Shown: piece by piece, positions 5,892 through 7,555 of the stretch
How the letters are laid out: each line of letters starts with the position of its first letter
Position numbering within the stretch: position 1 is the stretch's first letter
DNA from: Lysobacterales bacterium
GTDB taxonomy: Bacteria > Pseudomonadota > Gammaproteobacteria > Xanthomonadales > SZUA-36
NCBI GenBank assembly: GCA_009692275.1
Contig: SHZL01000133.1
Location: forward strand, 1 to 7,555
Direction of reading: 5' to 3'
DNA: 7,555 nt
Position numbers and translations under genes: made by a program
The notes under the pieces: generated by a model
What the model saw: the letters and a program-made list of their open reading frames with translations, nothing else
Databases searched by the model: none
What the model was told of the DNA's origin: nothing

Positions 5892-6052
5892 TTACTGGTT
5901 TTCCTGCTGAGTGAGTCCATCGCACCCTGCAAGGCCTTGCTTGCGCTCCTGAGACGCTGCACGGCCTCGGACGCATGTTCCGGTGGCCGTTCTTTTTTCG
6001 CCATTGCGCGGGATGTAGCACGCTTGTGTTTGCCTGCCGCAGCTTGCGCCCC
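5888..6052 (-). other. Basic, alanine-rich C-terminal tail of the WS/DGAT
   Basis: Residues 466-519 of the acyltransferase extend beyond the usual end of the WS/DGAT C-terminal domain. A Lys/Arg/Ala-rich linker (AAAGKHKRATSRAMAKKERP) leads to a predicted amphipathic helix (ASEAVQRLRSASKALQGAMDSLSRK). The composition loosely recalls phasin-like or membrane-surface-binding helices. The frame is continuous and its stop overlaps the next start, so this is not a sequencing read-through. The function is unknown. Confidence 0.6.
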
Positions 6053-7447
6053 GGCCTCCAGATCCTGCACTGCATGCTCAAGGCACAGGCCTAACCGGCC
6101 AAGGTCGGGGATGACGGTGTAGCAGGATGTCAGTCCCAGTGAAATCCGGCCGGCATAACTGAGCACAACAATGGTAAGCCCCAGCCCGTCCAGGATCGGC
6201 GCCATGCCAAACAGTTGCTTGATGCGCGCTCCGGCCAGATAAAGCGGAACTGGCGGGCCTGGCACATTGGTAATGGTCAGGTTAAACAGAGGCCTGTGGC
6301 GACCGCCAAGCCGGGTGCGGGAGTAAAGCCGCGCTGCTGCTGCCAGCGTTTCGGAAGGAATAAACTCGGCGATCTTATTGGCTGGTATGGCGCTGGAATA
6401 GATTTTCGCAGCTTGCGTGCTGCGGCGGACTTGCCACAAGCGGTCCAGGGCATCATCGCTATCGGTCGCGAGGTTGACCAGCATCGCTGACACCTGGTTG
6501 CCCGCACAACCCTTCTGGTCATTGCTGCGCACTGAAACTGGCGCCATTGCAACAAGGGGCTTTTCCGGCAGGGCGCCGCGCTCGAGCAGATATTCCCGCA
6601 ATCCACCTGCGCACACGGCCAGCACCACGTCGTTAACTGTTGCCCCCTCCACTGCCTGGCGCAGACTGCGGAAACGTTCCAGGTCAAAATCCACCGCAGC
6701 ATAGGTCCTGCTGGATGAAACCGATTGGTTAAGCAGAGAGGCTGGAGCAGAAAGCAAACGGGGTGGCGGTTCGATGTACAAAGCCCGTCGTTTTGCATAG
6801 GCCTGGACCGCGCCAGCCGCCACCTCACCCACAAACTTGCCCAGTTCTATGGACTTCCGCCCCAGCCTGGAATATGCCTCAGCAACTACCTTTCCTGCTG
6901 CGGGTGCATCTTCAGGCTGCCACTCGTCCACCAGGTCGACCACGCGGGGTTTTGCGCTGGTGTCCAGCAAGGCTCCCATCAATTCCACCCCGGAGCCCCC
7001 ATCGACCGCAGCGTGATGCACCCTGCTTATCACCGCGAAGGAACCACGCGCCAGTCCGGGCACGTGATCCAGGCCCTCCACGAAACTCAACTCCCACAAT
7101 GGCTGATTGCGCGCCAGTGTTTGCCCGAATATCTGGGCAGCAAGCTGCAGCAGTTCCTGCCACCCCCCCGGGGTGGGCAATCTCAGCCTTGGCAGGTGGC
7201 GGCCAAGTACGAATTCCGGATCGTTGATCCAGTAGGGATGAGCAAGGCTGAGCGGCACTTCCACCAGGCGTTGCCTGAATATGGGAGAACAAACCAGCCG
7301 GCTCTTGATGTGCGCGCAAAATTTCCTGTAGTTGTAGGAAGCCGGCGCATCGCGGGAATCCATCAAGTACACGCCACCGATGTGCATCGGGGTGTGGTCG
7401 CTTTCCAGGTAGATAAAGGATGCATCCTGCGCCGACAGCGTGCGCAT
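5888..7447 (-). CDS. Wax ester synthase/diacylglycerol O-acyltransferase (WS/DGAT)
   Basis: A 519-residue bifunctional acyltransferase that joins acyl-CoA to fatty alcohols or diacylglycerol, making wax esters or triacylglycerol at the inner membrane or lipid bodies. It starts with the family N-terminus MRTLSAQDASFIYLES. PLWE is at 116-119, and the catalytic HHAAVDG motif is at 144-150 (His145, Asp149). A TVNDVVLAV segment and TNVPGP (Asn394) follow, then the closing VLSYAGRISLGL region. The start at 7447 is chosen over an upstream extension to 7540 because it gives the canonical N-terminus and has AGGAG 11 bases before it (complement of 7459-7463). After about residue 465 comes an unusual tail of roughly 54 residues rich in Ala, Lys and Arg, listed separately. 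It is preceded by another frame ending one base upstream and followed by an overlapping hydrolase gene. Confidence 0.95.
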   Translation of the reverse strand: MRTLSAQDASFIYLESDHTPMHIGGVYLMDSRDAPASYNYRKFCAHIKSRLVCSPIFRQRLVEVPLSLAHPYWINDPEFVLGRHLPRLRLPTPGGWQELLQLAAQIFGQTLARNQPLWELSFVEGLDHVPGLARGSFAVISRVHHAAVDGGSGVELMGALLDTSAKPRVVDLVDEWQPEDAPAAGKVVAEAYSRLGRKSIELGKFVGEVAAGAVQAYAKRRALYIEPPPRLLSAPASLLNQSVSSSRTYAAVDFDLERFRSLRQAVEGATVNDVVLAVCAGGLREYLLERGALPEKPLVAMAPVSVRSNDQKGCAGNQVSAMLVNLATDSDDALDRLWQVRRSTQAAKIYSSAIPANKIAEFIPSETLAAAARLYSRTRLGGRHRPLFNLTITNVPGPPVPLYLAGARIKQLFGMAPILDGLGLTIVVLSYAGRISLGLTSCYTVIPDLGRLGLCLEHAVQDLEAGAQAAAGKHKRATSRAMAKKERPPEHASEAVQRLRSASKALQGAMDSLSRKTSK

Positions 7448-7448
7448 G

Positions 7449-7555
7449 TCAGGTTTGGCTCCTGGAAGGCAAATCATCCTCCGGCAGGGTTTTCCATTGA
7501 GAAACATCCAGCGCGGCACGGTACCCATGCCAGGTGGCATAAGCCAGCCAGGGTA
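7449..7555 (-). CDS. C-terminal 34 residues of an unidentified protein (runs off the right edge)
   Basis: On the reverse strand one frame is open from the window edge to TGA at 7451-7449, one base before the WS/DGAT ATG (TGACATG). The readable residues, starting PWLAYATWHGYRAALDVSQW and ending in a polar DDLPSRSQT tail, look like a genuine soluble C-terminus with mixed aromatic and charged residues. The tight spacing suggests it is the upstream gene of the same operon. The competing frame that extends the WS/DGAT upstream is less likely, because the acyltransferase has its canonical N-terminus at 7447. No family can be named from 34 residues. Confidence 0.5.
   Translation of the reverse strand, partial: PWLAYATWHGYRAALDVSQWKTLPEDDLPSRSQT

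Noticed and set aside
6277..6834. 185-residue minus-strand ORF in another frame of the WS/DGAT
   Set aside because: It is an out-of-frame shadow. The acyltransferase frame carries the NVPGP and SYAGR-type motifs across this stretch.
7448..7540. 31-residue N-terminal extension of the WS/DGAT
   Set aside because: The canonical family start MRTLS lies at 7447 with AGGAG upstream. The extension has no family resemblance and competes with a better frame for the upstream gene.
1..7555. CRISPR array, tRNA, rRNA, insertion sequence or phage genes
   Set aside because: I looked for regular repeats, cloverleaf-like segments, transposase or integrase motifs and terminal inverted repeats by eye and found none.

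Overview
The window looks like chromosomal DNA of a moderately GC-rich gammaproteobacterium, probably an aerobic marine or environmental one. This is an inference. The basis is the close residue-by-residue match of the partial Icd and the Ung to their E. coli counterparts, the presence of a wax ester synthase/diacylglycerol acyltransferase (WS/DGAT), and the mix of housekeeping genes with MAPEG, GFA and VOC accessory enzymes. No transposase, integrase, CRISPR array, rRNA or tRNA is visible.

Layout. 1-693 (minus) is the N-terminal half of NADP-dependent isocitrate dehydrogenase. A divergent intergenic region (694-870) separates it from a GTG-started, membrane-anchored protein with a TonB-like N-terminus but no recognisable TonB C-terminal domain (871-1590). 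The 369 bp after that gene hold a likely 43-residue membrane protein (1651-1782) and an 18-codon stub resembling the beginning of a GNAT acetyltransferase (1861-1917). Next come a MAPEG membrane protein (1960-2385) and a GFA/CENP-V-like zinc protein (2382-2798), overlapping by four bases. Convergent to them is ung (3515-2835). Divergent from ung is a thioredoxin-reductase-like ferredoxin-NADP+ reductase (3630-4655), followed 34 bp later by a small VOC/glyoxalase-fold protein (4690-5061). The right third is a minus-strand operon: the C-terminal tail of an unidentified protein (7555-7449), a WS/DGAT (7447-5888) and an alpha/beta hydrolase (5891-5079). These genes are separated by one base and overlapped by four bases respectively.

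How the genes work together. Icd (TCA cycle) and Ung (base excision repair) are housekeeping and look independent of their neighbours. The MAPEG-GFA pair is translationally coupled, and both families are associated with glutathione chemistry, so a small detoxification unit is plausible. The WS/DGAT-hydrolase pair is the most coherent unit: acyl transfer to make neutral storage lipid, plus a serine hydrolase that could act on such esters. I see no convincing new multi-gene system. The items most worth a second look are the basic/alanine-rich tail of the WS/DGAT, the unannotated small membrane ORF, the GNAT-like stub and the TonB-like orphan.
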